Source of the DNA: Pseudoxanthomonas broegbernensis
Lineage (GTDB): Bacteria > Pseudomonadota > Gammaproteobacteria > Xanthomonadales > Xanthomonadaceae
DNA: 64,000 bases
NCBI RefSeq assembly: GCF_014202435.1
Contig: NZ_JACHGU010000009.1
Coordinates: 1-64,000 of the forward strand
Direction of reading: 5' to 3'
Positions 11,450 through 20,988 of this stretch are shown in pieces (the first letter of the stretch is position 1; every line of letters starts with the position of its first letter). Made by a program: the position numbers and the translations under genes. The notes beneath the pieces are model-generated. The model did no database searches, had not been told where the DNA came from, and saw nothing but the letters and a program-made list of their open reading frames with translations.

Positions 11450-11478
11450 CCTCTCTCCGGGGAGGGGCCGGGGAGAGG
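11450..11478 (+). terminator. GC-rich hairpin after the GH3 gene
   Basis: An 11-bp stem (cctctctccgg / ccggggagagg, one mismatch) encloses a 7-nt loop, 26 nt after the GH3 stop. No T-tract follows, so it is more likely an mRNA-stabilising or pausing hairpin than a classical intrinsic terminator. Confidence 0.4.
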
Positions 11479-11480
11479 CG

Positions 11481-11520
11481 CGGCGAAGCCGGCGGGTCTC
11501 CCAGGCCGCCGGCTTCGCCG
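11481..11520 (+). terminator. perfect 15-bp hairpin between GH3 and fructuronate reductase genes
   Basis: CGGCGAAGCCGGCGG at 11481-11495 is exactly reverse-complementary to 11506-11520, with a 10-nt loop. There is no downstream T-run. With the adjacent hairpin at 11450 it separates the polysaccharide-enzyme half of the gene run from the catabolic half. It could attenuate transcription or protect upstream mRNA ends. Confidence 0.5.
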
Positions 11521-11607
11521 ATGCCTCGCTCCAGCCGGTCCACCCGGGCCGTCCATTCCGCGGAGGACGCGCAGGCCGCTTCCACCGCCACCGATTGCAG
11601 GATTCCG

Positions 11608-13098
11608 ATGATTTCTCCGGCCGTTCCCGACTCCCGCCGCCTGTCCGCCGCCACCCTGGCGGACCTGCCACAGGAGGTGGCGGTGCCGGACTACGACCGT
11701 GCCGGTACCCGCATCGGCATCGTCCACTTCGGCCCCGGCGCCTTCCACCGCGCCCACCAGGCCGCGTACATCGACGCGCTGCTCGGGTCCGATCCGGACT
11801 GGGCGATCAGCGCGGTGTCCCTGCACAGCGCCGGCGTGCGCGACGCCCTGCGTCCGCAGGACGGGCTGTACACCCTGGCGCTGCTGGGCCAGGCCCCGCA
11901 GTTGCGCGTGATCGGCGCGATCCGCGAAGTGCTGTGCGCGCGCGACGAGGGCCATGCCGTGCTGGAGCGCCTGGCCGACCCGCAGGTGCGCCTGGTCACC
12001 CTGACCATCACCGAGAAAGGCTATTGCCTGTCCGCCGACGGCGTGGACGCCTCGCACCCGGACATCGTCCGCGACCTGGCCACGCCGGACGTACCGGTCA
12101 GCGCCATCGGCTGGCTGGCCGCCGGCCTGCGCCTGCGCCGCGATCGCGGCCTGGCGCCGTACACCGTGCTCAGTTGCGACAACCTGGCCGACAACGGCGG
12201 CCGCCTGCGCCGCGCGGTGCTGGACTACACGCGCCGGCTGGACCCGGAACTGGCCGCCTGGATCGAGCGCGAGGCGGCCTTCCCGCGCTCGATGGTGGAC
12301 AGCATCACCCCGGCCACCGACGACGCCCTGCGCGCGCAGGTCGCCATGGGCCTGGGCGTGGCCGACGCCTGGCCCGTGCAGCGCGAGCCCTATACCCAGT
12401 GGGTGGTGGAGGACGACTTCCGCAACGGCCGCCCGCCCCTGGAGCGGGTGGGCGTGACCCTCAGCGGCGACATCGCCGGCTACGACCGGGCCAAGCTGCG
12501 CCTGCTCAACGCGCCGCACTCGGCCCTGGCCTACCTCGGCGCGCTGATGGAGATCGAGACCGTGGCCGACGCCATGCGCGAACCGGCGCTGGCCGGCTTC
12601 GTCGAGCGGCTGATGCGCGAGGACATCGCGCCCTCGCTGGCGCTGCCGCAGGGCTTCGACCCGGACGCCTACGTCGACGCGATCCTGGCGCGCTTCCGCA
12701 ACCCCGCCATCCGCCACCTGCTGCTGCAGATCGCCTGGGACGGCTCGCAGAAGCTGCCGGTGCGCCTGCTCGGCACCCTCGCCGATGCGCTGGCCGCCGG
12801 TCGCTCCATCGATCGCCTGTGCCTGCCCGTGGCCGGCTGGATGCACTTCGTCCGCCGCCAGGCGCGGCGCGACGTGGCGCTGGTCGACCCCCTGGCCGAG
12901 ACGCTGGCCGGCATCGACCACTCCGCCGACGCGGATGCCGCGCGCGACGTGGACGCCTTCCTGCGGCTGGACGCGGTGTTCGCGCCGCTGTCGGCCGATG
13001 CGCGCTTCGCCGACGCCCTGCGCCGGGCCTATGCCACCCTCGGCGACGCCACGCCGGCGGCGGTGGCGCGGGCCCTGGCCGGCGCCGAGTCCCGCTAG
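11608..13098 (+). CDS. uxuB: fructuronate reductase (mannonate oxidoreductase)
   Basis: A 496-residue member of the long-chain mannitol dehydrogenase family. The N-terminal nucleotide-binding motif GIVHFGPGAFHRAHQ and the central FPRSMVDSITPAT segment are typical of fructuronate reductases. The WDGSQKLPVRL stretch carries the family's active-site lysine. The reaction is NADH-dependent reduction of D-fructuronate to D-mannonate, which feeds the mannonate dehydratase encoded upstream. The related tagaturonate reductase (UxaB) is less likely because the locus has no altronate dehydratase. The ATG at 11608 is preceded by GCAGGA. It begins a second run of forward genes after the two hairpins. Confidence 0.88.
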   Translation: MISPAVPDSRRLSAATLADLPQEVAVPDYDRAGTRIGIVHFGPGAFHRAHQAAYIDALLGSDPDWAISAVSLHSAGVRDALRPQDGLYTLALLGQAPQLRVIGAIREVLCARDEGHAVLERLADPQVRLVTLTITEKGYCLSADGVDASHPDIVRDLATPDVPVSAIGWLAAGLRLRRDRGLAPYTVLSCDNLADNGGRLRRAVLDYTRRLDPELAAWIEREAAFPRSMVDSITPATDDALRAQVAMGLGVADAWPVQREPYTQWVVEDDFRNGRPPLERVGVTLSGDIAGYDRAKLRLLNAPHSALAYLGALMEIETVADAMREPALAGFVERLMREDIAPSLALPQGFDPDAYVDAILARFRNPAIRHLLLQIAWDGSQKLPVRLLGTLADALAAGRSIDRLCLPVAGWMHFVRRQARRDVALVDPLAETLAGIDHSADADAARDVDAFLRLDAVFAPLSADARFADALRRAYATLGDATPAAVARALAGAESR

Positions 13099-13137
13099 CC
13101 CGCACCCATCCCATCCCTTCGCCTCCGGGAGCCCGCC

Positions 13138-13956
13138 ATGACCGCGTACCTCACCCGCCACGCCACCGCCGACGGACCCCGCTGGGCGCTGGACGGCCGC
13201 TACCTGCCGGCCGGCTTCGGCCTGTCCGCCTGGCTCGGCCTGCCCGCCGCGCAAGCGTGGGCGGAACTGGAGGCGCTGCCGCGCGGCGAGCCGGCGCAGG
13301 CGCCGCTGCTGGCACCCATCGAGGACGCGCAGGAGGCCTGGGCCAGCGGCGTGACCTACCTGAGCAGCCGCATGGCGCGCGAGGCCGAATCGCAGAGTGC
13401 CGACGTGTACCAGAAGGTCTACGCCGCGCCGCGCCCGGAACTGTTCTTCAAGGCCAGCGGCTGGCGCGTGGCCGGCCATGGCGCCGGCATCCGCGTGCGC
13501 GCCGACAGCGCCTGGGACGTGCCCGAGCCGGAACTGGCGCTGCTGCTGGACACGGCCGGCCAGATCCGCGGCTACACCGTCGGCAACGACGTCTCCTCGC
13601 GCAGCATCGAGGGCGAGAATCCGCTGTACCTGCCGCAGGCCAAGGTCTACGACGGCGCCTGCGCGCTCGGTCCCGGCATCCGCCTGTGCGCGGCCGCGGC
13701 CATGGCCGACCTGCCGATCTCGCTGGAGATCGAGCGCGCGGGGGCGGCGGTGTTCTCCGGCGCCACCCGCACCTCGCAGATCAAGCGCGGCCTGCAGGAA
13801 CTGGCCGACTACCTGTTCCGGGAACTGGCGTTCCCGCAGGGCGCGTTCCTGTTCACCGGCACCGGCATCGTGCCAGGCGAGGACTTCACCCTGCGCTCCG
13901 GCGACGTGGTGCGCATCGGCATCGACGGCCTGGTGCTGGAGAACCCGGTGCGATGA
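13138..13956 (+). CDS. FAH-family protein, XylX-like 2-keto-3-deoxy-pentonate dehydratase
   Basis: A 272-residue fumarylacetoacetate-hydrolase-fold protein. The fold signature is seen in the central [18 protein letters not shown] region, with PQAKVYDG and GACALGPGI following, and [16 protein letters not shown] near the C-terminus. The block [14 protein letters not shown] is typical of XylX-type 2-keto-3-deoxy-D-xylonate dehydratases of the Weimberg pathway, which make alpha-ketoglutarate semialdehyde. Its neighbours, a xylonate-dehydratase homologue and a GntP permease, support that role. No alpha-ketoglutarate semialdehyde dehydrogenase lies in the window, so the pathway would need a gene elsewhere. 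FAH enzymes vary widely in substrate, so the assignment rests partly on context. Confidence 0.75.
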   Translation: MTAYLTRHATADGPRWALDGRYLPAGFGLSAWLGLPAAQAWAELEALPRGEPAQAPLLAPIEDAQEAWASGVTYLSSRMAREAESQSADVYQKVYAAPRPELFFKASGWRVAGHGAGIRVRADSAWDVPEPELALLLDTAGQIRGYTVGNDVSSRSIEGENPLYLPQAKVYDGACALGPGIRLCAAAAMADLPISLEIERAGAAVFSGATRTSQIKRGLQELADYLFRELAFPQGAFLFTGTGIVPGEDFTLRSGDVVRIGIDGLVLENPVR

Positions 13957-14023
13957 ACGCCGGCGACGGACGCAGGCCCGACCGCGAGGCGGCGGGGATG
14001 GGCAGGGCGGAAGGAGCGCGGCG

Positions 14024-16057
14024 ATGAGCGCGCCCGGGCCCGGCCTCGATGCCATCCTCGGCGACGGCTCGGCGCTGGCCGCCACCCGCACCTGCGGCGA
14101 GGGCCCGTCCGGGAGCCTGCCGATCGACGCGCGCACCCTGCGCGAGGCGCCCAGCGGCCACCTGTTCGGCATGACCCAGAACGCGGGCATGGGCTGGCGC
14201 GCCTCGGAAGTGGCGCGCGATCCCTACCTGATCGTCAGCACCCAGGGCGGGCTGCGCGCGGCGGACGGGCAGCCGGTCGCCCTGGGCCTGCACACCGGCC
14301 ACTGGGAGATCGACCGCATGGTGCGCGCGGCGGCCGAGACCTTCGCCGCGCACGGCGGCCTGCCGTTCTCGGTGATGTGCTCGGACCCGTGCGACGGCCG
14401 CACCCAGGGCACCACCGGCATGTTCGACAGTCTGCCGTACCGCAACGATGCGGCGGTGACCATGCGGCGCCTGATCCGCTCGCTGCCTTCGCGCCGCGGC
14501 GTGCTGGGGGTGGCCACCTGCGACAAGGGCCTGCCGGCGACGATGCTGGCCCTGGCCGGCTGCGCCGACCTGCCCGGGGTCATCGTGCCCGGCGGCGTCA
14601 CCCTGCCGGCGCGCGGCGCCGAGGACACCGCGCTGGTGCAGACCATCGGCGCACGCTTCGCGCATGGCCTGATCGACCTGCAGCATGCGGCGGAGATGGG
14701 CTGCAAGGCTTGCGGCTCGCCCGGCGGCGGCTGCCAGTTCCTGGGCACCGCGGCCACCTCGCAGGTGATCGCCGAGGCGCTGGGCATCGCGTTGCCGCAC
14801 AGCGCGCTGGCGCCCTCGGGCGAACCGGCGTGGCTGGACATCGCGCGGCGTTCCGCGCTGGCGCTGATGCGCCTGGCCGGGCAGGGCACGGCGCTGTCGG
14901 CGATCCTCACCCGCGAGGCGGTGGAGAACGCGCTGGTGGTGCACGCCGCCTTCGGCGGCTCCACCAACCTGCTGCTGCACGTGCCGGCCATCGCGCACGC
15001 GGCTGGCGTGCAGCGGCCGACGGTCGAGGACTGGATCGCCGCCAACCGCGCCACCCCGCGCCTGGTGGACGCGCTGCCCAACGGCCCGCGCCACCATCCC
15101 ACCGTGCAGGTGTTCATGGCCGGCGGCGTGCCCGAGGTGATGCTGCACCTGCGCGCGATGGGCCTGCTGCACCTGGACGTGCCCACCGTCAGCGGGCGCG
15201 CGCTGGGCGACAACCTCGACTGGTGGGAACGCAGCGACGCGCGCCGCATCGCCCGCGAACGCCTGCGCGAACTGGATGGCGTGGACCCGGACAACGTCAT
15301 CATGGGCCCGGATGCCGCGCGCGCGGCGGGGCTGACCAGCGCCCTGGTGTTCCCGCGCGGCAACCTCGCCCCGGAAGGCTCGGTGATCAAGGCCACCTCG
15401 ATCGATCCCGGCGTGGTCGACGCGGACAACGTATACCGCCACACCGGGCGTGCGCGCGTGTTCGCCACCGAGCGCGACGCGATCCGCGCGATCAAGGCCA
15501 AGGGCGCCGACGCGGTGGTGGCCGGCGACATCGTGGTGCTGGCCGGCTGCGGCCCGGCCGGTACCGGCATGGAGGAGACCTACCAGCTCACCTCCGCGCT
15601 CAAGCACCTGCCCTGGGGCAAGCACGTGGCGGTGATCACCGACGCGCGCTTCTCCGGCGTGTCCACCGGCGCCTGCATCGGCCACGTCGGCCCCGAGGCG
15701 CTGGCCGGCGGCCCGATCGGGCGCCTGCGCGACGGCGACGTGGTGCGCATCGAGATCGACCGTACCCGGCTGGAAGGCCGCATCGACTTCATCGGCACCG
15801 ACCCGGACGCGCCGCTGCAGGCGGCCACGGCCGCCGCGCTGCTGGCCGCGCGCGCGCCGCACCCGGGCATCGCCGCGCACCCGCGCCTGCCGGCCGACAC
15901 CCGGCTGTGGGCCGCGCTGCAGGAGGCCAGCGGTGGAGCCTGGGGCGGCTGCGTGTACGACGTGGACCGGATCGTCGAGGTGCTGCGCGCCGGCCGTGAC
16001 GCGCTGGCACGACCGCACGGCCGCGTTGCGGGCGAAGACACGGGAGACCCGTCCTGA
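14024..16057 (+). CDS. IlvD/Edd-family dehydratase, YjhG/YagF type (D-xylonate dehydratase)
   Basis: A 677-residue dehydratase with the Fe-S cluster cysteines of the IlvD/Edd family: [21 protein letters not shown] and [17 protein letters not shown]. The spacing and the length (about 650-680 residues) fit the YjhG/YagF subgroup, which dehydrates D-xylonate to 2-keto-3-deoxy-xylonate. In E. coli the same subgroup sits next to a GntP-type permease, as here. The ATG at 14024 has AAGGAG 7 nt upstream. It stands 67 nt after the XylX-like gene and is probably co-transcribed. Phosphogluconate or dihydroxy-acid substrates are less likely, given the lengths and motifs. Confidence 0.87.
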   Translation: MSAPGPGLDAILGDGSALAATRTCGEGPSGSLPIDARTLREAPSGHLFGMTQNAGMGWRASEVARDPYLIVSTQGGLRAADGQPVALGLHTGHWEIDRMVRAAAETFAAHGGLPFSVMCSDPCDGRTQGTTGMFDSLPYRNDAAVTMRRLIRSLPSRRGVLGVATCDKGLPATMLALAGCADLPGVIVPGGVTLPARGAEDTALVQTIGARFAHGLIDLQHAAEMGCKACGSPGGGCQFLGTAATSQVIAEALGIALPHSALAPSGEPAWLDIARRSALALMRLAGQGTALSAILTREAVENALVVHAAFGGSTNLLLHVPAIAHAAGVQRPTVEDWIAANRATPRLVDALPNGPRHHPTVQVFMAGGVPEVMLHLRAMGLLHLDVPTVSGRALGDNLDWWERSDARRIARERLRELDGVDPDNVIMGPDAARAAGLTSALVFPRGNLAPEGSVIKATSIDPGVVDADNVYRHTGRARVFATERDAIRAIKAKGADAVVAGDIVVLAGCGPAGTGMEETYQLTSALKHLPWGKHVAVITDARFSGVSTGACIGHVGPEALAGGPIGRLRDGDVVRIEIDRTRLEGRIDFIGTDPDAPLQAATAAALLAARAPHPGIAAHPRLPADTRLWAALQEASGGAWGGCVYDVDRIVEVLRAGRDALARPHGRVAGEDTGDPS

Positions 16058-16085
16058 TGCGCCGGACTCCGCATCATCGCCGCTC

Positions 16086-16111
16086 GCGGCCCGGGGCGTA
16101 TCCCGGGCCGC
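16086..16111 (+). repeat. perfect 10-bp inverted repeat before the GntP gene
   Basis: GCGGCCCGGG at 16086-16095 pairs exactly with CCCGGGCCGC at 16102-16111 across a 6-nt loop. It lies in the 142-nt gap between the dehydratase and permease genes. No T-run follows. It could partly terminate or pause transcription ahead of the permease. Confidence 0.4.
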
Positions 16112-16199
16112 ACGTCCCCACCGCCGCCGCGCGCGGGCCCCGCTTCGCCCCGACCAACTCAGACCAGTAGCAACGCCATCGCCGGGGAGGGCGATCGCC

Positions 16200-17510
16200 A
16201 TGACCATGTTCCTGATCATCGCAGCAGCGATCGCGCTGCAGATATTCCTTACCGCACGCAAGCTCAGTCCGTTCCTGTCGCTGCTGATCGTGGCGATCCC
16301 GATGGGGCTGGCGCTGGGCATGTCGCCGCAGGAGCTGCTCAAGACCATCGACAATGGAGTCGGCAGTACCCTGGCCGGCTTGGCCCTGGTGATCGTGCTG
16401 GGCGCGATCCTGGGCAAGGTGCTGGAGGAAAGCGGCGCCGCGCAGAAGATCGCCAACGTCCTGATCGCGCGCTTCGGCGAGAGGAACATCCAGTGGGCGC
16501 TGCTGCTCACCGGCTTCCTGGTCGGCATCCCGCTCTACTTCAACGCCGGCTTCATCATCCTGGTGCCGCTGATCTTCTCGCTGGCGCGCAGGACGGGGCT
16601 GCCGATCCTGTACCTGGCCATCCCCACGGTCGCCTCGCTCAGCACCACCCACTGCTTCCTGCCACCGCACCCGGGCCCGGTGATCCTGGTCAACGCGTTC
16701 GGCGCGGACATGGGCATGACCCTGGTGTACGGCATCCTCATGGCCATCCCCGCGGTGATCATCGCCGGGCCGTTCCTCGGTCGGCGCATGCAGGGCATCA
16801 ACCCGCCGATGCTGGACCTGTTCTCCTCCAGCACCGAGCACAAGGAACTCCCGGGCACGTCGGCCTCGTTCCTGATCGCGCTGTCGCCGGTGCTGCTGAT
16901 CGGGCTGTCGGTGCTGGCGGACGGGCTGATGCCCGAGGGCGCGCTGCGCAGCGCGCTGCTGTTCCTGGGCAACCCCACCGTGGCGTTGCTGCTGTCCACC
17001 CTGATGGCGTTCTACTGGCTCGCGCATCGTCGCGGGGTGGACCTGGGGACGCAGACGCGCTGGCTCAACGCCGCCATCTCCGGCATCGCGGTGATCGTGC
17101 TGATCATCACCGCCGGCGGGGTGTTCAAGCAGGTGCTGGTGGACAGTGGCGTGGGCGCACATATCGCCGCCCTGAGCGAGGCCTGGCACATGCCGCCGCT
17201 GATCTTCGCCTGGCTGGCCACCGCCCTGCTGCGGGTGATGATCGGCTCGTCCACCGTGGCGGTCATCACCGCCGCCGGCGTGGTCGGCCCGCTGATCGCC
17301 ACTACCGGCGCCTCGCCCGAACTGATGGTGCTGGCCGTGGGCGCCGGCAGCGTGTTCGGCTCGCACGTCAACGACTCCGCGTTCTGGATGTTCAAGGAGT
17401 TCTTCAACCTGTCGATGAAGCAGACCTTCGTGTCGTGGACGGTGATGGAGACCACCATCTCGATCATCGGCCTGGGCGGGGTGCTGCTGCTGGACCTGGC
17501 GATCGCCTAG
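16200..17510 (+). CDS. GntP-family aldonate:H+ symporter
   Basis: A 436-residue inner-membrane protein with about 12 hydrophobic segments. The GntP family is recognised by GIPLYFNAGFIILVPLIF, by THCFLPPHPGPV and by FGSHVNDSAFW near the C-terminus. Family members import gluconate or related sugar acids with protons. Next to the xylonate dehydratase and XylX-like genes, D-xylonate is the most probable substrate (inference). The ATG at 16200 has GGGGAGG upstream; a second ATG six bases on is an alternative. It is the last gene of the forward run and converges on the LysR-type gene. Confidence 0.88.
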   Translation: MTMFLIIAAAIALQIFLTARKLSPFLSLLIVAIPMGLALGMSPQELLKTIDNGVGSTLAGLALVIVLGAILGKVLEESGAAQKIANVLIARFGERNIQWALLLTGFLVGIPLYFNAGFIILVPLIFSLARRTGLPILYLAIPTVASLSTTHCFLPPHPGPVILVNAFGADMGMTLVYGILMAIPAVIIAGPFLGRRMQGINPPMLDLFSSSTEHKELPGTSASFLIALSPVLLIGLSVLADGLMPEGALRSALLFLGNPTVALLLSTLMAFYWLAHRRGVDLGTQTRWLNAAISGIAVIVLIITAGGVFKQVLVDSGVGAHIAALSEAWHMPPLIFAWLATALLRVMIGSSTVAVITAAGVVGPLIATTGASPELMVLAVGAGSVFGSHVNDSAFWMFKEFFNLSMKQTFVSWTVMETTISIIGLGGVLLLDLAIA

Positions 17511-17550
17511 GCGGCCTGCGGCGGACGGCGCGCCCACCGGGGCCGCATCG

Positions 17551-18444
17551 TCACTTCCGCGCAAGCCGCGCGCTGAGGAACTCGATGAAGCGCTGCGTCT
17601 TCGCCGGCAGCAGCCGGGTTTCGGTCATGGCGTAGACCGGCATCGGCGTGCCTTGCCATGCGGGCATGATCCTGCGCAGCTTCCCGCTGGAAAGCTCGTC
17701 GGCGACGACCTCCTCCTGCAGCAGGAGGATGCCCATGTCGAGCGTGGCCAGGCGGCGGATCATGCCGACGTTGTTGAGGGTGAACCGTCCGCCCACCGGC
17801 ACCGCGACACTGCGCCTGCCGTCGTGCAACGTCCAGGTGTCCGCCTTCAGGACGGTCAGGCACGCGTGTCTTTCCAGGTCGGCGGGCCTGACCGGCTCGC
17901 CCGATCGCTCCAGGTAGCCGGGCGAGGCATAGAGGCGCGGCGCGAGCGAGGTCAGCTTGCGCGCGATGAGTTGCGAGTCCCTGGATTCCCCCAGGCGGAT
18001 CGCCACGTCGAACGGCTCGCTGACGAGATCGACCCGTCTCGGGGCGAGGTCGAGATCGAAGTCAATGCCGGGATAGAGGCCGGCGAACTCGGCGATCAAC
18101 GGCGCCAGGTAGGTGGTCGCGAAGTCCACCGGCGCCGAAGCGCGCAGCACGCCGCTGGGCTGCTCGAGCATCTGGCCGAGTTGCTCGTGTGCCAGCCGGG
18201 CCTCGTCGACGATGCGCCTGCACCGCTCGAAATAGATCCGGCCGGCTTCGGTCAGTTCGATCTTGCGCGTCGTGCGATGCAGCAGGCGCAGCCCGATCTC
18301 CTTTTCCAGCGCGCCGATCCGCCGCGACAAGGTGGAGTTCGGCATCCCCATCGCGTCGGCCGCCTTGCGAAAGCCCTGGGCCTTGACCACCTCCACGAAC
18401 AGGGCGATGTCGTTGAGCGCGTGCACCGCGATTGCTCCATGCAT
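17551..18444 (-). CDS. LysR-family transcriptional regulator
   Basis: A 297-residue LysR-type regulator. The winged HTH covers about residues 8-65 (GFRKAADAMGMPNSTLSRRIGALE, in part) with the typical LHRTTRKIELTEAG wing. The substrate-binding domain follows (RASAPVDFATTYLAPLIAEF onward, in part). It belongs to the AaeR/DmlR-like group that often sits divergent from a single enzyme gene. Here it is divergent from the old yellow enzyme gene, which it probably controls in response to an electrophile or phenolic. A TGCAT-N11-ATGCA palindrome overlaps its own start codon. Confidence 0.9.
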   Translation of the reverse strand: MHGAIAVHALNDIALFVEVVKAQGFRKAADAMGMPNSTLSRRIGALEKEIGLRLLHRTTRKIELTEAGRIYFERCRRIVDEARLAHEQLGQMLEQPSGVLRASAPVDFATTYLAPLIAEFAGLYPGIDFDLDLAPRRVDLVSEPFDVAIRLGESRDSQLIARKLTSLAPRLYASPGYLERSGEPVRPADLERHACLTVLKADTWTLHDGRRSVAVPVGGRFTLNNVGMIRRLATLDMGILLLQEEVVADELSSGKLRRIMPAWQGTPMPVYAMTETRLLPAKTQRFIEFLSARLARK

Positions 18445-18460
18445 GGATCAATGTTATGCA
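18440..18460. promoter_or_regulatory. candidate LysR operator
   Basis: TGCAT at 18440-18444 and ATGCA at 18456-18460 form an interrupted palindrome of the T-N11-A kind recognised by LysR regulators. It overlaps the start codon of the LysR-type gene and lies 150 bp upstream of the divergent alkene reductase. The surrounding 40 bp is unusually AT-rich for this genome, as expected for a promoter. Confidence 0.45.
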
Positions 18461-18613
18461 AATTACCATCTTTATCCTGGCGCGGGAGCGCACGATGATG
18501 ATGCCTCCCCCAGAGAGGCAGAGGCCGGCGCCAGGAAACCCCCGAGCGACCCCACCGCAACCGGTCCCCATGGCCGCCTCGGACCCGCCGCTCCGCTACC
18601 GAAGGAAACCATC

Positions 18614-19687
18614 GTGAATAGACTGTTCGATCCTGTCCGCCTCGGCCGGCACACTCTGCAGAACCGCCTGGTCATGGCGCCGATGACCCGTTCCCGGGCG
18701 CAGTTCGACGGCACCCCGGGCGAGCCGGCCGCCGAGTACTACGCCCAGCGCGCCAGCGTCGGCCTGATCGTCACCGAAGGCACCCAGCCCTCCGCCGACG
18801 GACAGGGCTACCTCGCCACGCCGGGCATCTACACCGATGCGCACGTCGCCGGCTGGAGGAGGATCACCGATGCCGTGCATGCCAAGGGCGGCCATGTGTT
18901 CGTCCAGCTCATGCACGCCGGGCGCATGTCGCACCCGGACAACACCCCGCACCGGCGCCCGGGCGTCGCGCCTTCGGCCATCGCACCGGGCGCGGGCATG
19001 TTCACCGCCTCGGGGATGCAGGACATCCCCGTGCCGCGCGCCCTGGCCACCGCGGAGGTGCGCCAGACCGTCCAGGACTTCCGCCATGCGGCACGCCGGG
19101 CGATCGAGGCCGGTGCCGACGGCGTGGAGATCCATGGTGCGAACGCCTACCTGATCCAGCAGTTCTTCGCACCCAGCGCCAATGCGCGCACCGACGCGTA
19201 TGGCGGCTCCATCGAGAACCGCGCCCGCCTCGCCATCGAGGTCGCCGCCGCCATCGCCGGCGAGATCGGCGCGGAGCGGACGGCGATCCGCCTGTCGCCC
19301 GGGACGACGCTGTGGGGCATCGACGAAGGCGCCGAGGGCCCCGGCCTGTACCGCCATCTGGTCGCCGAACTGGACGGGCTGGGGCTGGCCTACGCGCACG
19401 TCGTGCACAACGGCGACGAATCGCTGCTGGCCGACATCCGCAAGCTTTGGAAGGGAATGCTGGTCCTGAACCGGCCGGGACGCCCGCGCGCGGACATCGG
19501 CACCGACGTGGCGTCGGGGCTGGCCGACCTGGAAGCCTATGGCCAGATGGTGCTGGCGAATCCGGACTTCGTCGCCCGGCTGAAGACCGGTGCGCCCATG
19601 AACGAGGCGGATCGCGCCAGCTATTTCGGCGGCACGTCCAAGGGCTATACCGACTATCCCTCGTTGAGGAAAGTCCAGGCCGCCTGA
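18614..19687 (+). CDS. alkene reductase, old yellow enzyme family (NemA-like)
   Basis: A 357-residue FMN-dependent oxidoreductase. The family motifs are in order: NRLVMAPMTRSRA, QLMHAGRMSHPDN, the flavin/substrate pair in EIHGANAYLIQQF, and YGGSIENRARLA. It reduces activated C=C bonds with NAD(P)H and is usually a detoxification enzyme (N-ethylmaleimide, nitro-compounds, enones). I chose a GTG start at 18614 because GAAGGAAA lies just upstream and the product begins NRLFDPVRLG as in homologues. It is divergent from the LysR-type regulator and interrupts the xylan locus without an obvious role in it. Confidence 0.9.
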   Translation: MNRLFDPVRLGRHTLQNRLVMAPMTRSRAQFDGTPGEPAAEYYAQRASVGLIVTEGTQPSADGQGYLATPGIYTDAHVAGWRRITDAVHAKGGHVFVQLMHAGRMSHPDNTPHRRPGVAPSAIAPGAGMFTASGMQDIPVPRALATAEVRQTVQDFRHAARRAIEAGADGVEIHGANAYLIQQFFAPSANARTDAYGGSIENRARLAIEVAAAIAGEIGAERTAIRLSPGTTLWGIDEGAEGPGLYRHLVAELDGLGLAYAHVVHNGDESLLADIRKLWKGMLVLNRPGRPRADIGTDVASGLADLEAYGQMVLANPDFVARLKTGAPMNEADRASYFGGTSKGYTDYPSLRKVQAA

Positions 19688-19737
19688 CGAGCCGGGCATG
19701 GCCTCTCCAGGCCGTGCGGCAGGACGGCTGCCCGGCC

Positions 19738-20912
19738 CTAGCGCAGCAACGCCGCCGCGGCCCACAGCATCGGCGCCTGCCCGTGCTGGTCGCCGGTCAG
19801 GCGCGGGCGCTGGAAGTAGTAGTTCTCCTCGTCGCCCGCATGGTCCGGCCCGCCGGGATGGGAGCCGGGCTTGTAGGCCCACATGCTCACGTCGCGCAGT
19901 TCGCCGTCCGGCGTGAGCCGCCCGGCCAGCGCGAGCCAGCCGGCGCGCGCGGCGGGTCCATAGGCACCCGCGTCCAGCCAGCCGTTGCGCACGCCGGTGA
20001 TCAGGGCGTAGGCGAACATGGCGCTGCCCGAGGTTTCCGCCCAGTTGCGCGGGTCGTCGGAGTCGACGATCTGCTTCCACAGGCCCGTGTCCTCGCCGCT
20101 GGCGATCTGGCGGGCCACGAGGCCGCGCATCATCCGCTCGTAGCCGGCGCGGATGGCCGCGTGGTGGATGTGGTCCGGCGGCAGCTCGCGCAGCAGCTCG
20201 GTCATGCCGGCCGCGACCCAGCCGTTGCCGCGCGCCCACTTGTGGCGGAAATCGGCGTGGTGGAAGAACAGGCCGTCGTCCTGCTGCAGGGCGTGGAGAT
20301 ATTCCACCATCGCCGCCGCCGCCGTATCCAGGTACTCCGGGTCGCCGGAGGCGCGCCAGGCCTGCACCTGCAGCGCGGTGATCATGAACATGTCGTCGAT
20401 GGCGAAGCGCTTGTGCGCTTCGATGCGCGCGCGCTGGTGGTCGGCGATGCGCAGGCCTTCGGCGAGCAGGTCGGCGCTGCCTGCCTGCCGCGCGATCTCC
20501 AGCGGCACGATGCCGAACACGTTGTCGTCCACGTGCCCGGGGCCGGCGAGCAATTCGGCATGGCTGCCCCGGTACGGCGCATACATCGCGACCAGGGCGT
20601 CCAGCAGCGCCCGGTCGTGCAGCAGGCCGGCCACGGCCAGCGACCCGTACCAGGCGCAGGCGAGCTTGTAGTGCGTGGAGCCGGCCGGATCGGCATGGGC
20701 GAAGGCCTGCGCCAGCCGGGTCCCCACGTCGGCCGGGTCCGCGCCGGCCGGCCAGCGCCATCGAGCCAGGCGGCTTCCGCGCCGGCGACCTCCGCCTGGC
20801 GCGCGGGCGGCGGCATGGGTGCCGGCGCATGGCCCATGCGCGAGGGGCCGCTGCAGGCGGCGGACGTGAGCAGGGCCGGCAACAGCCAGCCAAGAGAGGC
20901 GGATGGACGCAT
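19738..20912 (-). CDS. GH105/GH88-like unsaturated glycuronyl hydrolase lipoprotein, apparent frameshift
   Basis: The body (stop at 19738) reads like a GH105 alpha/alpha-barrel enzyme: AIDDMFMITALQ, KWARGNGWVAAGMTELL and NWAETSGSAMFAYAL. GH105 enzymes cleave unsaturated glucuronyl or galacturonyl groups. A lipoprotein signal peptide (lipobox LTSAAC, C20) starts at the ATG at 20912, with GGAAGG upstream, but it lies in another frame. The frames join near 20760, where one missing base would restore ...AAWLD-WRWPAGADPADVG. Either the gene is broken or there is a one-base sequencing error. A GTG at 20922 keeps the body frame open but gives a nonsense arginine-rich N-terminus. It is the last gene of the uxaC operon. 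Confidence 0.75.
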
Positions 20913-20958
20913 CGCGCTTCACCTTCCCATCGTAATCTTGCCGGTGGAGCCGGCGGCG

Positions 20959-20976
20959 GCCCGGCGCGTGCCGGGC
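20959..20976 (-). terminator. hairpin between xylanase and GH105 genes
   Basis: GCCCGGC-gcgt-GCCGGGC forms a perfect 7-bp stem in the 76-nt gap downstream of the xylanase stop. There is no T-tract on either side, so it may reduce read-through only partly. Confidence 0.3.
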
Positions 20977-20988
20977 ACGGTGGCGACC

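Noticed and set aside
8052-11654. Very long open frame (1200 codons) on the reverse strand opposite GH3
   Set aside because: It is an antisense shadow of high-GC codon usage: rich in Arg, Gly, Ala, His and Val, with no domain, and it covers two real genes. Many similar frames across the window were dropped for the same reason.
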